From the NCBI GenBank assembly GCA_029778935.1, contig JAKPBM010000121.1:1-6048 (forward strand): a stretch of DNA of 6,048 nucleotides, given 5' to 3'. How positions within the stretch are numbered: position 1 is the first letter of the stretch; each line of letters begins with the position of its first letter. The notes below the pieces were generated by a model. The model searched no databases and was not told the origin of the DNA. It was given only the letters and a program-made list of their open reading frames with translations. Origin of the DNA: Bacillota bacterium (GTDB taxonomy: Bacteria > Bacillota > Clostridia > Oscillospirales > QAMX01). A program made the position numbers and the translations under genes. Of this stretch, positions 5,180 through 6,048 are shown in pieces.

Positions 5180-5779
5180 TCAGGGGGATATCCGGCCGTA
5201 CAGCCCGTTTTTTCGTATATATTCGGCCACTTCCGGCGTCACCTGCGCCCGCTTTTGCCCGACGCGGACTTCCGTGGACGAAATTTCCAGCGGCGGCACG
5301 TCCACAACAAAAATTCTCGCGCCGAAGGTTTCTTCCAGCATACGTTTCTGCGCCCAGATAGGTTCCAGCCCCTGGGCGTCCCTCGGCACCACGGCGATTC
5401 CCGTTTTCTTTAAAAACTCCTCCGCCAAAAACCACTGGTGTAGGGTTAAAAACATGTCTGTCCCGACAATAAACCAGAACTCATCATATGGATACAGAGC
5501 GGAAAGCTCGCGGATGGTGTCCACCGAATAGCTTTTCCCTTCCCGCCGAAGCTCTAAATCGAGCACGGAAAAACGCTTGTCCGCTTTGGCGGCGAGTTTC
5601 GTCATCTCCAGGCGCTGCAAAGGCGTGGCGCCGGCGGGCTCTGCTTTATGGGGCGGGATGTTGGCCGGGATCAGAAACACCCGGTCCAGGCCTAAAGCGT
5701 CCGCCGCGGCTTTGGCCGCGTGGACATGGCCCAGATGGGGCGGGTTAAAGGTACCGCCCAGAATGCCCGTTTTCGCCAT
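5180..5779 (-). CDS. nadD: Nicotinate-mononucleotide adenylyltransferase
   Basis: NadD joins nicotinate mononucleotide and ATP to give deamido-NAD, a required step of NAD synthesis in the cytoplasm. The product has 199 residues, the usual size. Signatures of the nucleotidyltransferase fold: GGTFNPPHLGH (8-18, holding the ATP-binding HxGH-type motif), PPHK (42-45), SYSVDTIREL (83-92), IVGTDMF with Trp116 (104-116), and the phosphate-binding ISSTEVR (166-172). ATG at 5777-5779 is chosen because the conserved domain starts five residues later; the open frame upstream overlaps yhbY and carries no family residues. Only 2 nt separate it from the yhbY stop, and no good Shine-Dalgarno is visible, so translation is probably coupled to yhbY. 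In many Firmicutes yqeK follows nadD; here an LCP gene does. Identification is certain. Confidence -1.
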   Translation of the reverse strand: MAKTGILGGTFNPPHLGHVHAAKAAADALGLDRVFLIPANIPPHKAEPAGATPLQRLEMTKLAAKADKRFSVLDLELRREGKSYSVDTIRELSALYPYDEFWFIVGTDMFLTLHQWFLAEEFLKKTGIAVVPRDAQGLEPIWAQKRMLEETFGARIFVVDVPPLEISSTEVRVGQKRAQVTPEVAEYIRKNGLYGRISP

Positions 5780-5781
5780 GG

Positions 5782-6048
5782 TCAAATTTGGTATTTGGGT
5801 TTTTCCGGATGCCGCCTGTACAGCACCAGCCTGTTGCCGATGACCTGAATCGGCTCGGCGGACAGGGCTTCGCAAAGGGCGTCGCAGGCCTCCCGGGCCG
5901 TAATCCCCGCCGTTTCCAGCACGGTCAGTTTCACCAGCTCGTGGGCTAAAAGCATTTCGTCCACCTGGCGGATGACGGCTTCCGTAACGCCGCTTTTGCC
6001 GATTTGGGTCAGCGGCTGCAGGGTGTTGGCCTGGCTGCGCAGATAAGC
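5782..6048 (-). CDS. yhbY: YhbY-family ribosome-assembly RNA-binding protein, N-terminus cut by window edge
   Basis: The last 88 codons are present and read open to the window edge; family length suggests only about 5-10 residues are missing. This is a single CRM domain, known from YhbY to bind pre-50S particles. Seen: AYLRSQANTLQP at the start of the fragment, the RNA-binding GKSG loop (fragment residues 17-20) in QIGKSGVTEAVIRQVDE, the strand ELVKLTVLE, and the end QVIGNRLVLYRRHPEKPKYQI. A GTG at 5964 also opens this frame, but it lies inside the conserved domain and is not the start. The TGA at 5782-5784 is 2 nt before nadD. In related genomes obgE or yqeH lies upstream, outside this window. 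Identification is strong. Confidence -1.
   Translation of the reverse strand, partial: AYLRSQANTLQPLTQIGKSGVTEAVIRQVDEMLLAHELVKLTVLETAGITAREACDALCEALSAEPIQVIGNRLVLYRRHPEKPKYQI

Noticed and set aside
5780..5875. N-terminally extended nadD
   Set aside because: The extension overlaps yhbY and carries no NadD residues; the nucleotide-binding motif begins a few residues after the ATG at 5779.
1..6048. A defence island, mobile element, CRISPR array or new multi-gene system
   Set aside because: All genes fall in known housekeeping or surface families, and I saw no transposase, array of repeats, attachment site or cluster of unknown genes.

Overview
The window looks like a chromosomal housekeeping segment from a Gram-positive bacterium, most likely a fairly G+C-rich member of the Clostridia (Oscillospiraceae-like). 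This rests on the gene order yhbY-nadD-LCP-rsfS-leuS, an LCP wall-polymer ligase, strong GGAGG-type ribosome binding sites, a separate rpsU, and a lipoprotein with a Thr/Pro/Ala-rich linker. The taxonomic placement is inference. Every gene I can support reads on the minus strand, so biological order runs from the right edge to the left.

Right block (about 3646-6048): the tail of yhbY (ribosome-assembly CRM protein, cut by the window edge) is followed after 2 nt by nadD (NAD biosynthesis). A good sigma-A promoter (TTGTAA-17-TATAAT) then starts the next unit: an LCP-family ligase and, 13 nt later, rsfS (ribosome silencing factor). Between this promoter and the LCP start codon lies a GC hairpin followed by five U, which is either the nadD terminator or an attenuator for the LCP unit.

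Middle (1224-3635): leuS (leucyl-tRNA synthetase) starts 10 nt after rsfS, with its Shine-Dalgarno touching the rsfS stop codon. No T-box leader or terminator is visible there, so LCP, rsfS and leuS are probably co-transcribed. I see no convincing terminator after leuS.

Left block: rpsU (ribosomal protein S21) is a one-gene unit with a perfect consensus promoter (TTGACA-17-TATAAT), a leader of roughly 120 nt that can fold, a very strong Shine-Dalgarno and a clear intrinsic terminator. Next, with its own promoter (TTGACG-17-TATAAT) overlaid by palindromes and with an odd hairpin between a Shine-Dalgarno-like sequence and the ATG, is the N-terminal 210 residues of a secreted SGNH/GDSL-hydrolase lipoprotein, cut by the left edge.

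Together the genes serve translation (S21, LeuRS, RsfS, YhbY), NAD synthesis (NadD) and the cell surface (LCP, SGNH lipoprotein). There is no mobile element, CRISPR, tRNA or rRNA, and no gene-free stretch above 300 bases. I found no new multi-gene system. The points most worth a second look are regulatory: the terminator-like hairpin inside the LCP leader, the palindromes and leader hairpin of the SGNH gene, the rpsU leader, and the absence of yqeK from its usual place.
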